Assembly (NCBI GenBank): GCA_033763655.1
Contig: JANRKD010000021.1
Location: forward strand, 1 to 25,407
DNA: 25,407 nt
Reading direction: 5' to 3'
Source: QFOX01 sp033763655
GTDB lineage: Bacteria > Pseudomonadota > Alphaproteobacteria > Rickettsiales > UBA3002
Positions 7,403-15,737 of the stretch are shown piece after piece. Under the pieces are notes generated by a model, which was not told the DNA's origin, did not search any database, and saw only the letters and a list, made by a program, of their open reading frames with translations. Made by a program: the position numbers and the translations under genes. The stretch's first letter is position 1, and every line of letters starts with the position of its first letter.

Positions 7403-8656
7403 CTAAAAATTCTCCCTGAGCCAGTGGGCGAGACGCTCGGGCAACCAGCTTTTGCGTGCGGCGGCGGCGTTGAGGATTTCCTCTTCCCACGGACGGTGGC
7501 GCACATAATGCAGCATGCCGATGACGCTGGCAAATGCCGGGCCGGAAACCGCCTCGGCGAGGCCGGTAATCGCCGCCGGCCTGCCTTTGCGCACCTGCTT
7601 GCCCAGCATGCGCTCGGCCAGGTCGCTCACCGCGATCATCTGGCTGGCACCGCCGGTAATAACACAGCGCCGTCCGGCGATTTTATCGACTCCCGCTGCC
7701 TCGAGCTTACCGCGGATCAGCTCAAAAATTTCCTCCATACGTGGGCGAATGACCCCCACCAGCATCGCACGCGGCATGGTGGTGGGTTCGTCCTCCTCGT
7801 CGCGCTCGCCCAGTTGCGGCACGTCGATCATCACTTCCGAATCCTTGACCGAATTCACCGCGCTGCCATGCAGGGTTTTCAACCGCTCGGCATGGTGCAG
7901 CGAAGTCGAAAGCCCCTGCGCAATATCGTTCGTTACATGGTTGCCGCCGACGGGAATCGAATCCGAGTAAATGTTGCGCCCGGCCACGAACACCGAAAAA
8001 CTGGTGGTGCCGCCGCCCATATCAATCAGGGTGACGCCGAGATCCATCTCATCCTTTTCCAGCACCGAAAGGCTGCTGGCATGGCAGGCCATCACATAAT
8101 CGGAGATATTGAGATGTGCGCGACCAATACACTGCGCGACATTTTTGAGATATTGTTCGCGGGCAGTGATAATCTGTAAATCGGCGCCCAGTTTTTTGCC
8201 GATCATGCCGCGCGGATCGCGCAGGCCGCGCACACCGTCGAGCGCGTAGTGCGAGGGGAAACAATGCAGGATGCCGGTGTCGTTGCTGCTTAAGCTGGCG
8301 CAGCCCTCATAGATAATGTCCGCGATGTCCTGATCGCTGACACCATCGGCCAGCACGTCGAGCTCGACCGAAACATGCCGCGATTTGAGGTTGGTGCCGT
8401 TTGCGCTGACAATGATGTTTTCAATTGTTACCCCCGCCATCTGCTCGGCGGCGTGAACAGCGGCGGTAATCGAGGTTCCCGCCTCGACAATATCGACAAT
8501 CACTCCGGATTTAATTCCCTTCGAGAGCTGGTGGCCGACGCCGGTGACCGCCAGCGCGCCATCCTCGGCCACCGTCGCAATCAGGCAGACAATTTTAGTC
8601 GTGCCAATATCGAGAACGGCAAGCGGGCCCTGGCGGTTCGGGGTGGTTTTACGCAT
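7403..8656 (-). CDS. ftsA: Cell division protein FtsA
   Basis: Actin-like ATPase that tethers FtsZ filaments to the inner membrane. It is 417 aa, the usual length. Phosphate-1 motif is LDIGTTK (15-21), phosphate-2 is IDMGGGTTSF (211-220) and the adenosine motif is VITGGASQM (332-340). The C-terminus (about 402-417, KSWLPERLAHWLRENF) is an amphipathic helix with basic and hydrophobic faces, fitting the membrane-targeting sequence. GAAGGAG lies about 10 nt before the ATG. It is 85 nt from ftsQ, one of the larger gaps in the cluster. Confidence 0.98.
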   Translation of the reverse strand: MRKTTPNRQGPLAVLDIGTTKIVCLIATVAEDGALAVTGVGHQLSKGIKSGVIVDIVEAGTSITAAVHAAEQMAGVTIENIIVSANGTNLKSRHVSVELDVLADGVSDQDIADIIYEGCASLSSNDTGILHCFPSHYALDGVRGLRDPRGMIGKKLGADLQIITAREQYLKNVAQCIGRAHLNISDYVMACHASSLSVLEKDEMDLGVTLIDMGGGTTSFSVFVAGRNIYSDSIPVGGNHVTNDIAQGLSTSLHHAERLKTLHGSAVNSVKDSEVMIDVPQLGERDEEDEPTTMPRAMLVGVIRPRMEEIFELIRGKLEAAGVDKIAGRRCVITGGASQMIAVSDLAERMLGKQVRKGRPAAITGLAEAVSGPAFASVIGMLHYVRHRPWEEEILNAAAARKSWLPERLAHWLRENF

Positions 8657-8741
8657 GGTCAGTCTACTCCTTCATCCTCATCAATCCGCGCGGCTGCCGC
8701 GCCGCGTCGGTACGAAAACGGCAGGCCGCAGGCAGGCACAG

Positions 8742-9626
8742 CTAGGTGTCGCGCGCCGTGGTCAGCGTAATCGAATTTTCTTTTTGTTCAACCGGCATAA
8801 TAAAAACCCGGTCTTCCATCCGCATATCCACACTGCGGATGGCTTTACTGAGCAGTGCCTCTTTCTCGACAAGCCGCGCAAAACGCTGCCATGCCAGAGC
8901 CGGGTTTTCCTCGGGCAGCAGCACCACCACCGCATGCGCCAGCTGTATATTCCAGCGGCGGTCACCCACGCGCACGGCGGCCACCACTTCGGGCCTGAGG
9001 CCGGGAGCAGCATCGAGCATCGCCAGCAATTCGCCGATATGTGCGGGCGCATCGGCGCCGACCACCACCGGCAACCCGCGCAGCGCGCCGTATTTCTCGC
9101 GCGAGAGCACTTTGCCGTCAGCATCTATCAGCGTTTGCACGCCGCCTTTTTGCCACCACGCGGCGGGGGTGCGCTCGCGAAGGGTAACGGCAAGCCGGTT
9201 GGGCAAGGTGCGGGTGATGCTGGCCGTCCTGACTTCGGGTATCGCCATCAGCCGCGCCTGCATATCGGCCAGCGACAATGCGAGAATCGGCGCGCCCTGC
9301 GTCACCCCGAGCGCCGCTTTCACCGCCGCCCTATCCGCGACCTGTCGCCCGTGGAGTGTCACCTGATCGACCCGGAAACCCAGCGAGGCCGTCGCGCGCC
9401 AGAAGCTTTCGTTGCTGCGCACCACCGCCTGTTGGAACTGCCCCGTATGCACCAGCCACCACGCGCCCGCCACGCCATACGCCAGCAGCGCCACCCCGCC
9501 GACCATAAGAGCGCGGCGCTTGAGGTGCTGGCGGCGTTGACGGGCCTTCTTGCGGCTGAACTCCGCTGCCGCTTCGGCCCGCGTCACCCGCTTCTGCTTC
9601 ACCTTCACTCTGGCGCGGCCACTCAT
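8742..9626 (-). CDS. ftsQ: Cell division protein FtsQ
   Basis: Bitopic divisome protein that, with FtsL and FtsB, signals septal wall synthesis. Of the 294 aa, the first 38 are a very basic cytoplasmic tail. One membrane span lies at about 39-59, and a POTRA domain at about 83-152 (from FRVDQVTLHG to LPNRLAVTLRERTP). The FtsQ beta domain follows, with the WNIQLAHAVVVLLP segment. Length and topology are normal for Alphaproteobacteria. The start overlaps the ddl stop by 4 nt (ATGA). Confidence 0.96.
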   Translation of the reverse strand: MSGRARVKVKQKRVTRAEAAAEFSRKKARQRRQHLKRRALMVGGVALLAYGVAGAWWLVHTGQFQQAVVRSNESFWRATASLGFRVDQVTLHGRQVADRAAVKAALGVTQGAPILALSLADMQARLMAIPEVRTASITRTLPNRLAVTLRERTPAAWWQKGGVQTLIDADGKVLSREKYGALRGLPVVVGADAPAHIGELLAMLDAAPGLRPEVVAAVRVGDRRWNIQLAHAVVVLLPEENPALAWQRFARLVEKEALLSKAIRSVDMRMEDRVFIMPVEQKENSITLTTARDT

Positions 9627-10522
9627 CCGTCGCGTCGTGCCGTCGCGAGGATACGCGCCACCAGCCCGTTAAAATCAATCCCCGCAAGCGCCGCCAGTTC
9701 GGGCGAAAGCGAGGTGGGCGTCATCCCCGGCTGGGTGTTGGTTTCAAGGATATAAATCTCCCCATCGCCCGCCTCATTCCAGCGAAAATCCGAGCGCGTC
9801 AGGCTACGGCAGCCCAGCGCGCGGTGGGCAGTGAGCGCCATCGCCATCACGGCATCGTAGACCGCCTTAGGCAACTGCGCAGGGCAGATATGCAGGCTGC
9901 CACCGGCGGTGTATTTATGGTCATAATCGTAAAACCCCGACGCGGTGGTGATTTCCGTCACCCCGAGCGGCGCCTCGTCGAGCACGGCGCAGGTGAGTTC
10001 GCGGCCAGGAATATATTGCTCGACCAGCACGGTTTCACCATACGGCCAGTTCTCTTTCGTGAAAGAGAAGTTATCGTTCGCGAACACCAGTTTCACGCCG
10101 ACGCTTGAGCCTTCGTTCGCCGGTTTCACCACATACGGGCGCGGCATGACATCGCGCCCCATTAGTGCATCCTTGTGCGCCACCAGACCTTTAGCCACGC
10201 GCAGCCCTGCCTTTTCAAAAATGACTCTGGCCATCGGCTTATCCATCGCCACCGCCGAAGCCAGCACGCCCGAATGGGTATAGGGAATCTGCAGGATTTC
10301 GAGCAGGCCTTGCATGCAACCATCCTCACCGAAGCGGCCATGCAGCGCATTAAATGCCACATCGGGTTTGGCGCGCTGCAAATCCTCGGCCACATGGGCG
10401 GAAACATCGATCGCCACCACGGAGTGCCCAAGCGCCAGCAAGGCCTTTTCAACCGCAGCACCGCTGCTGAGTGAAACTTCGCGTTCGGCGGATACACCAC
10501 CTTTTAAAACGGCAACATGCAT
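9623..10522 (-). CDS. ddl: D-alanine--D-alanine ligase Ddl
   Basis: ATP-grasp ligase making D-Ala-D-Ala for MurF. With the chosen start it is 299 aa, close to the usual 300-310. Visible motifs are the N-terminal AVLKGGVSAEREVSLSSG, the ATP-grasp strand PYVVKPANEGSSVGV, LVEQYIPGRELT, and the C-terminal metal and substrate site ILETNTQPGMTPTSL. The frame is also open from a TTG at 10558 and an ATG at 10534. The ATG at 10522 is preferred because AAGGA lies about 11 nt upstream and homologues begin just before the AVLxGG strand. The 102-nt gap to murB is among the larger ones and could hold a weak internal promoter. Confidence 0.96.
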   Translation of the reverse strand: MHVAVLKGGVSAEREVSLSSGAAVEKALLALGHSVVAIDVSAHVAEDLQRAKPDVAFNALHGRFGEDGCMQGLLEILQIPYTHSGVLASAVAMDKPMARVIFEKAGLRVAKGLVAHKDALMGRDVMPRPYVVKPANEGSSVGVKLVFANDNFSFTKENWPYGETVLVEQYIPGRELTCAVLDEAPLGVTEITTASGFYDYDHKYTAGGSLHICPAQLPKAVYDAVMAMALTAHRALGCRSLTRSDFRWNEAGDGEIYILETNTQPGMTPTSLSPELAALAGIDFNGLVARILATARRDG

Positions 10523-10624
10523 GGCGTGCGTCATCCTTTGAATGAAACAGTGATTCAACTATTGCCGATGCGATGATTTTTTTGTTGGCGAAAGCTTAGC
10601 GCAAGCACGCCCGCGATGCAACGG

Positions 10625-11572
10625 CTATAGCGCCTCACCCAGCCGTTTAATCTCCCAGTGCAGCTCAACCCCTGAGTGCGCTTTCACCCGCGCGCGCACC
10701 TCCTCGCCCAGCGCCTCCAGATCCGCAGCGGTAGCGCCGCCGGTATTAATCATGAAGTTGCAATGCAGGGGCGACATCTGCGCGCCGCCGACCGTCAGGC
10801 CACGGCAGCCTGCCGCATCAATCAATTCCCACGCCTTATGACCTTCAGGGTTACGGAAGGTGCTGCCGCCAGTGCGTTCACGGATGGGCTGCGTCGCCGC
10901 CCGCTTTTCCTGAATTTCAGCAATCCGCGCGTGAATCGCTGCGGGGTCATCCCTCGTCGTTGCAAACCAGCCGCGCGTAAAAATCAGCCCCTCGGGGCCA
11001 CCGTAGTGACGATAGCCATAGCGCATATCTGCGAGGCTCAGCTCCACCACTTCGCCAGCGTGCGTCACCGCCTCGGCTTTGATGAGCACATCCTTCACCT
11101 CGCGGCCATAGGCGCCCGCATTCATCGCCAGCGCGCCGCCGAGCGTGCCGGGGATGCCGCTCATAAACTCCAATCCCGCGCGCCCCATTCCCGCTGCGGC
11201 CTGCGCGAGGTTGAGGTCGAGCATCGCCGCCCCGGCAACCACCGTGTCACCGTCTAACGTCACCGTATTGAAAAACCGGCCAAGGCGAATCACCACGCCC
11301 CGGATGCCCCCATCGCGCACGATGAGGTTGCTGCCCACCCCAATCACTGTAACGGGTATAGGCTCCATCCGCGCCCCTTGCGGCGGAGAGCTGGGTGAAG
11401 AGGCGTTGATTTTGGCAATTTCCCGCATGAAATGCGCTAAATCCGCCGCATCCTCAGGCCTGAACACCACCTCCGCAGCGCCGCCAACGCCAAACCAGTT
11501 GGTTTTTGCAAGCGGCGCATCAAAGCGGTACGCCCCGCGTACCTTCGGAAGTTGCTGCTGCAGCGTCGTCAT
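10625..11572 (-). CDS. murB: UDP-N-acetylenolpyruvoylglucosamine reductase MurB
   Basis: FAD enzyme that reduces enolpyruvyl-UDP-GlcNAc to UDP-MurNAc with NADPH. At 315 aa it is slightly long. FAD-binding segments are VIGVGSNLIVRDGG (77-89) and FMSGIPGTLGGALAMNAG (136-153). The catalytic serine is in GGSTFRNP (Ser237) and the conserved glutamate in HWEIKRLG (Glu307). It looks like the type without the extra Y-loop. Between KIN and PIPVTVIG (about residues 56-71) is a Ser/Pro-rich stretch not expected at this loop, encoded by DNA with an imperfect palindrome, so it may be a small repeat inserted in frame. It lies 12 nt after murC. Confidence 0.97.
   Translation of the reverse strand: MTTLQQQLPKVRGAYRFDAPLAKTNWFGVGGAAEVVFRPEDAADLAHFMREIAKINASSPSSPPQGARMEPIPVTVIGVGSNLIVRDGGIRGVVIRLGRFFNTVTLDGDTVVAGAAMLDLNLAQAAAGMGRAGLEFMSGIPGTLGGALAMNAGAYGREVKDVLIKAEAVTHAGEVVELSLADMRYGYRHYGGPEGLIFTRGWFATTRDDPAAIHARIAEIQEKRAATQPIRERTGGSTFRNPEGHKAWELIDAAGCRGLTVGGAQMSPLHCNFMINTGGATAADLEALGEEVRARVKAHSGVELHWEIKRLGEAL
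11357..11407. repeat. Possible in-frame palindromic insert within murB
   Basis: CTCC-AT-CCGC (11363-11372) pairs with GCGG-C-GGAG (11380-11388) around a 7-base loop. The coding product of this stretch is a Ser/Pro/Gly-rich loop of about 16 residues, just before a conserved FAD-binding strand. The limits are approximate and rest on my memory of MurB alignments. Confidence 0.4.
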
Positions 11573-11584
11573 GGCCGCGCCACC

Positions 11585-13060
11585 TTACGCCCGTTCTTTC
11601 GCTTTTTTCGCCAGCGCGCCGACCAGATCTTCCGGTAGATGCGCCGCCCATGCGCTAATGCTGCCCGCACCGAGGCAAATCACGAAATCATTCGGCTGGG
11701 CGATGCCTGCAATCACCTCCGCCAACTGCCCTTCGCCGTCGAGCGGCAACACATGCTTGTGGCCATGGCTGCGGATGCCCTCGACCAGCGCGTCGCGGTT
11801 GGCGCCTTCAATCGGCTCCTCGCCCGCGCTATAGACCTCGGTCACAACCACCGTATCCGCATCCGAAAAACAGGTGCAGAACTCGCTAAACAGGCTCGAC
11901 AACCGAGTGTAACGGTGCGGCTGCACCACGGCAATCACCCGCCCGCCCTTGGCCTCAACCGCCTGCCGCGCGCTGCTTAACGTCGCCGCAATTTCAACCG
12001 GGTGATGCCCATAATCGTCGATCACCGTAATACCGCCAACCTCACCCGTTTTGGTGAAGCGGCGCTTGACGCCCTCGAACGAATGTAGCGCCCGCAGGAT
12101 ATGCGCATCGTCGATGCCGACTTCACGCGCGACGGCAATCGCCGCCAACGCGTTGCGCAGGTTATGCATGCCATACATCGGCAGCTCTACGTCCTTCATC
12201 ACATGCGGTGTGCCGCTGGTACGGTCGACAACCTCGATGTCAAACACCTGCCCACCCGCTACCTGACGGATATTCACCGCCCGCACATCGGCCTGCGGGC
12301 TGATGCCATACGAAATCATCCGGCGGTCGATGACTTTCGCCATCAACGCCTGCACCTCGGGGTGGTCGGCACACAGCACGCCGAAGCCATAGAACGGCAA
12401 TTGCGTAATAAACTGGTGGAACGCGGCCTTGAGATTTTCAAACGTGCCATAATGATCGAGATGCTCGGGGTCGATGTTGGTCACCACCGCAATCGTGCTA
12501 GGGATGCGGATAAACGTACCGTCGCTTTCGTCGGCCTCGACCACCATCCACTCGCCTTCGCCCAGCACTGCGTTGGTGCCCAGCGCGTTGATGATGCCGC
12601 CGTTAATCACCGTCGGCTTCTTGCCCGCCGCCATCAGCAGGGTCGAAATCAGCGAGGTCGTCGTGGTTTTCCCATGCGTACCGGCAATCGAAATCGTCGC
12701 CTTGAGGCGCATCAGCTCCGCCAGCATTTCCGCCCGCCGCACCACGGGGATACGCTGGGCGCGCGCCTCCACCACTTCGGGGTTATCGGCCTTCACCGCG
12801 CTTGAGATCACCACCACCGTCGCGCCCTCGATATTGGCGGCGCGGTGCGGGCCAATCGTCACCTTGATGCCATTCTTGCGCAGGCGCTCGACCGTGTAGT
12901 TATCGGCAATATCCGACCCCTGCACCTGATAGCCGAGGTTATGCAGCACCTCGGCAATCCCGCTCATGCCAATCCCGCCGATGCCGACAAAATGCAGCAT
13001 CCCGACATCGAGCGGCATGGTACGGCCCAGCGAAAAACTGCGAATACGTTTTGCGTTCAT
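11585..13060 (-). CDS. murC: UDP-N-acetylmuramate--L-alanine ligase MurC
   Basis: Adds the first amino acid, L-Ala, to UDP-MurNAc in the cytoplasm using ATP. With the chosen start it is 491 aa, the family length. The N-terminal UDP-binding loop is GIGGIGMS (26-33), the Mur ligase P-loop is GTHGKTTTT (127-135), and the ATP and metal site VEADESDGTF and DDYGHHPVEI follow. The frame opens at an upstream ATG (13093), but GAGAGAG lies 5 nt before the ATG at 13060. That start also avoids overlap with the stop of the preceding membrane-protein gene, 16 nt away. Confidence 0.97.
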   Translation of the reverse strand: MNAKRIRSFSLGRTMPLDVGMLHFVGIGGIGMSGIAEVLHNLGYQVQGSDIADNYTVERLRKNGIKVTIGPHRAANIEGATVVVISSAVKADNPEVVEARAQRIPVVRRAEMLAELMRLKATISIAGTHGKTTTTSLISTLLMAAGKKPTVINGGIINALGTNAVLGEGEWMVVEADESDGTFIRIPSTIAVVTNIDPEHLDHYGTFENLKAAFHQFITQLPFYGFGVLCADHPEVQALMAKVIDRRMISYGISPQADVRAVNIRQVAGGQVFDIEVVDRTSGTPHVMKDVELPMYGMHNLRNALAAIAVAREVGIDDAHILRALHSFEGVKRRFTKTGEVGGITVIDDYGHHPVEIAATLSSARQAVEAKGGRVIAVVQPHRYTRLSSLFSEFCTCFSDADTVVVTEVYSAGEEPIEGANRDALVEGIRSHGHKHVLPLDGEGQLAEVIAGIAQPNDFVICLGAGSISAWAAHLPEDLVGALAKKAKERA

Positions 13061-13076
13061 AGCATCTCTCTCACTC

Positions 13077-13427
13077 TTAAAGGCGCATGCCAAACTTCGC
13101 CGCTATCATAGCGGTGAGCATGTAAAGCACAATGGTCAAGGCGATGCCTGCCACCAGCGCCAGCCAAAAATTCACCCCACCGCGCAGCAATGCAGGCAGC
13201 AGCAGAAACATCGGCAGGCTGGGCAGCACATACCAGAAGGTCGCTTGTGCATGCGCCGCAATCCGCAGACTGTCGCCCGTATCGCGCCATAGCCAGAGAA
13301 TGGCCAGCAGCGAAATCAACGGCAACGACACCACCAACGCGCCGAAGGTCGGGTTGCGTTTGGCGATTTCCGAAACCAGCGCGACCACCACCCCGCTCAA
13401 CGCCGACTTGACGATGAGGTACATCAT
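13077..13427 (-). CDS. DUF3147-type small membrane protein, function unknown
   Basis: A 116-aa integral membrane protein with four predicted spans at about 3-21, 29-47, 65-82 and 88-110. The stretch SEIAKRNPTFGALVVSLPLI and the following WLWRDTGD match my memory of DUF3147 proteins, which have no settled function. Its start overlaps the murG stop by 4 nt (ATGATG), and murC follows 16 nt after its stop, so it is clearly part of the same message. Codon use and GC look like the neighbours. Its position between the last lipid II enzyme and MurC is not part of the classical dcw gene set. A role near lipid II or the membrane is an inference from context only. Confidence 0.85.
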   Translation of the reverse strand: MMYLIVKSALSGVVVALVSEIAKRNPTFGALVVSLPLISLLAILWLWRDTGDSLRIAAHAQATFWYVLPSLPMFLLLPALLRGGVNFWLALVAGIALTIVLYMLTAMIAAKFGMRL

Positions 13428-14533
13428 GCGACCACCACCTCTGCCAGTGCCTGCGCCGCCTCGACATTGGCCAGCAGCCGCATCCGCGCCGCCGCTTCCG
13501 TCAGCCGGTGGGGCGAGCGCATCAGCGTCTCGATTTTTGCCGCCAGCGCCTCCGGCGTAAATGCCTGCTGAGTAACCACCCAGCCCGCGCCCGTATCTTC
13601 GATCGCCTGCGCGTTATAGTATTGGTGATTATCCGCCGCAATCGGCAGCGGCACCAGAATCGCCGGTTTGCCCGCCACCATCAGTTCGGAAACGGTCGAG
13701 GCGCCTGCCCGGCAAATCACCAGATGCGCCGCCGCCAGCCGCACCGCCATATCGACAAAAAACGGCGCGGTATCGACCTGCATCCCGAGTGCTGCATACG
13801 CCGCCCGCACCGCCTCTATTTCGCCCGTGCGGCATTGCTGATCGAGGCGGATGCGGCCGCGCAGATCCCCGGGCAGGCGCTTCATGGCTTCGGGCACCAC
13901 GTCGCTGAACACGCTCGCCCCCTGGCTGCCGCCGATGACCAGTACGCGCAGCAGGCCGTCCTCGGTCAGCGCCGGGTATTCCACCTGCGCGATGGCACAG
14001 ACGGCGGCGCGCACCGGGTTGCCCGTCAGCACCACGCGCGGGCGCGCCGATTCGGGCATCCGCCGCGTTTCCGGGTAGCTCGTCGCGATTTTTTCCGCCC
14101 GCCGCGCCAGCACCCGGTTGACGCGCCCGAGTACCGAGTTCTGCTCGTGCAGAATCGTCCGTTCGCCACGCGCGATGGAGGCCACCAGCGTCGGGAAGGA
14201 GGGGTAGCCGCCAAAGCCCACCACCGCCAGCGGTTGCAGGCGCCGCAGGATACGCCATGCCTGCACCACGCCCAGCCCGATGCCGAATATATTCCGCAGC
14301 TTGCGCACCACGCCGCCACCGAGTGACGCCGCGCAGATAGTGTGGATGGGAATCGTCCCCAGCACGCCGTCGCCGCTGGATTTGTTGTAATGGTGGAAGC
14401 GGTGGTCGGTGACAAGATGCGGCGTATAGCCGCGCGCGCGCAGCACTTCCGCCAGCGCCACCGCCGGGAAAATATGCCCGCCCGTGCCGCCGGCCGCCAA
14501 CACGATAATGCGTGAATTTCCGGTCGTTTTCAT
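13424..14533 (-). CDS. murG: Lipid II-forming GlcNAc transferase MurG
   Basis: Peripheral inner-membrane glycosyltransferase adding GlcNAc to lipid I to make lipid II. Its 369 aa are normal. The first glycine-rich loop is AAGGTGGH (13-20), and the second half has VIGGSQGASVFSD and ICRAGASTVSEL, followed by PIAADNHQYYNA for UDP-GlcNAc binding. It lies 43 nt after ftsW and shares 4 nt with the DUF3147 gene downstream. Confidence 0.98.
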   Translation of the reverse strand: MKTTGNSRIIVLAAGGTGGHIFPAVALAEVLRARGYTPHLVTDHRFHHYNKSSGDGVLGTIPIHTICAASLGGGVVRKLRNIFGIGLGVVQAWRILRRLQPLAVVGFGGYPSFPTLVASIARGERTILHEQNSVLGRVNRVLARRAEKIATSYPETRRMPESARPRVVLTGNPVRAAVCAIAQVEYPALTEDGLLRVLVIGGSQGASVFSDVVPEAMKRLPGDLRGRIRLDQQCRTGEIEAVRAAYAALGMQVDTAPFFVDMAVRLAAAHLVICRAGASTVSELMVAGKPAILVPLPIAADNHQYYNAQAIEDTGAGWVVTQQAFTPEALAAKIETLMRSPHRLTEAAARMRLLANVEAAQALAEVVVA

Positions 14534-14576
14534 GCGCGCATGCTGCCGCGCCGCGCGCGATTAGGCAAGCATTTCC

Positions 14577-15737
14577 TCAGCGGGGCACATAGCGCGACGC
14601 CGCCCGCACCGCTTGCTGGCGCGGCTGGCCATAGCGTTTGCGGGTGAGCGCCAGCATCATGCCCATGCCGCCGGCCATCGCAATCAGCGACGAGCCACCG
14701 TAACTCAGGAACGGCAAGGTCATCCCCTTGGCGGGCAGCAGGTTCACCGCCACGCCCATATTTACAATCGACTGGATGCCGAATTCCGCAAGCAGACCGC
14801 CCACCGCAACGATGCGGAAACTGTCCGGCTCCTGCTCCATGCGCAAAAAGCCGCGCACCACAATCACCGCGAACAGCAGCACAATCAGCAGGCAGAACAG
14901 CAGGCCGAACTCCTCGCCCGCCACCGAGAAAATAAAATCCGTGTGCGAATCGGGGATATGCTGCTTGACCACCCCCTCGCCCGGGCCACGGCCAAACCAG
15001 CCGCCGCCTTTGAAGGCTTCGAGCGATTTTTCGACCTGGTAATTATCGCCGCTCGATGGGTCAAGGAAGCGGTCGATGCGCGAAGCGACATGCGGCAGAA
15101 TGTAATAAGCGGCCAGCATGCCACCCAGCCCGAGCACCACCATCCCTCCCACCCAGAGGAACGAAATACCTGCGAGAAAAAGCTGGATGCCGAACATCCC
15201 GGTGATGGTCACCGTCATCCCGAAATCGGGCTGGATAATGAGCAAAACGGCCACCAGCGCATACAACGCCATCGCCACGCGGTAGCTCGGGAATCCCGGC
15301 TGGCTCAGCCGCAGCGAGAAAATCCAGGCCAGCACCACCGCAAGGCAGGGCTTCATAAACTCCGAAGGCTGAATCGATTGCCCGGCGATATGAATCCAGC
15401 GAACGGCGCCTTTATTCTCGTAGCCGATGACAGGCAGCAGCAGCAGCAGCACCAGACTACCGGCGAATCCCAGCAGCGCCATTTTGCGGATGCGCGCGGG
15501 GTCCATCATCGATACCAGCACCATCACCAGAGCCGAGATGCCAAGAAAAATCTGGTGGCGCGAAACAAAATAAAAATCCGGGTAGCCAAGGCGGCGTGCC
15601 ACCGGCGGGCTGCCCGCAATCACCAAAAAAAACCCGATGCAGATCAGCGCCATCATGCACAAAAACGCCGTGCGATCCACCGTAAACCACCAGCGCCCCA
15701 GCGCCGTCGTATTACGCCGGTCAAGCGGTTGCCGCAT
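14577..15737 (-). CDS. ftsW: Septal peptidoglycan glycosyltransferase FtsW (SEDS family)
   Basis: Multi-span SEDS protein that polymerises lipid II at the septum together with FtsI. It is 386 aa. Hydrophobic segments begin around residue 23 and recur through the protein, in the number expected for ten spans. Characteristic pieces are QSIQPSEFMKP, the large periplasmic loop with SHTDFIFSVAGEEFG, and KGMTLPFLSYGGSSL near the C-terminus. It overlaps the end of murD by 17 nt, which suggests coupled translation. FtsW is chosen over RodA because of the position beside murG and murD. Confidence 0.97.
   Translation of the reverse strand: MRQPLDRRNTTALGRWWFTVDRTAFLCMMALICIGFFLVIAGSPPVARRLGYPDFYFVSRHQIFLGISALVMVLVSMMDPARIRKMALLGFAGSLVLLLLLPVIGYENKGAVRWIHIAGQSIQPSEFMKPCLAVVLAWIFSLRLSQPGFPSYRVAMALYALVAVLLIIQPDFGMTVTITGMFGIQLFLAGISFLWVGGMVVLGLGGMLAAYYILPHVASRIDRFLDPSSGDNYQVEKSLEAFKGGGWFGRGPGEGVVKQHIPDSHTDFIFSVAGEEFGLLFCLLIVLLFAVIVVRGFLRMEQEPDSFRIVAVGGLLAEFGIQSIVNMGVAVNLLPAKGMTLPFLSYGGSSLIAMAGGMGMMLALTRKRYGQPRQQAVRAASRYVPR

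Noticed and set aside
10523..10624. Promoter in the murB-ddl gap (TTGCAT-17-TAAGCT on the minus strand)
   Set aside because: Each hexamer matches the consensus at only about three of six positions, too weak to call.
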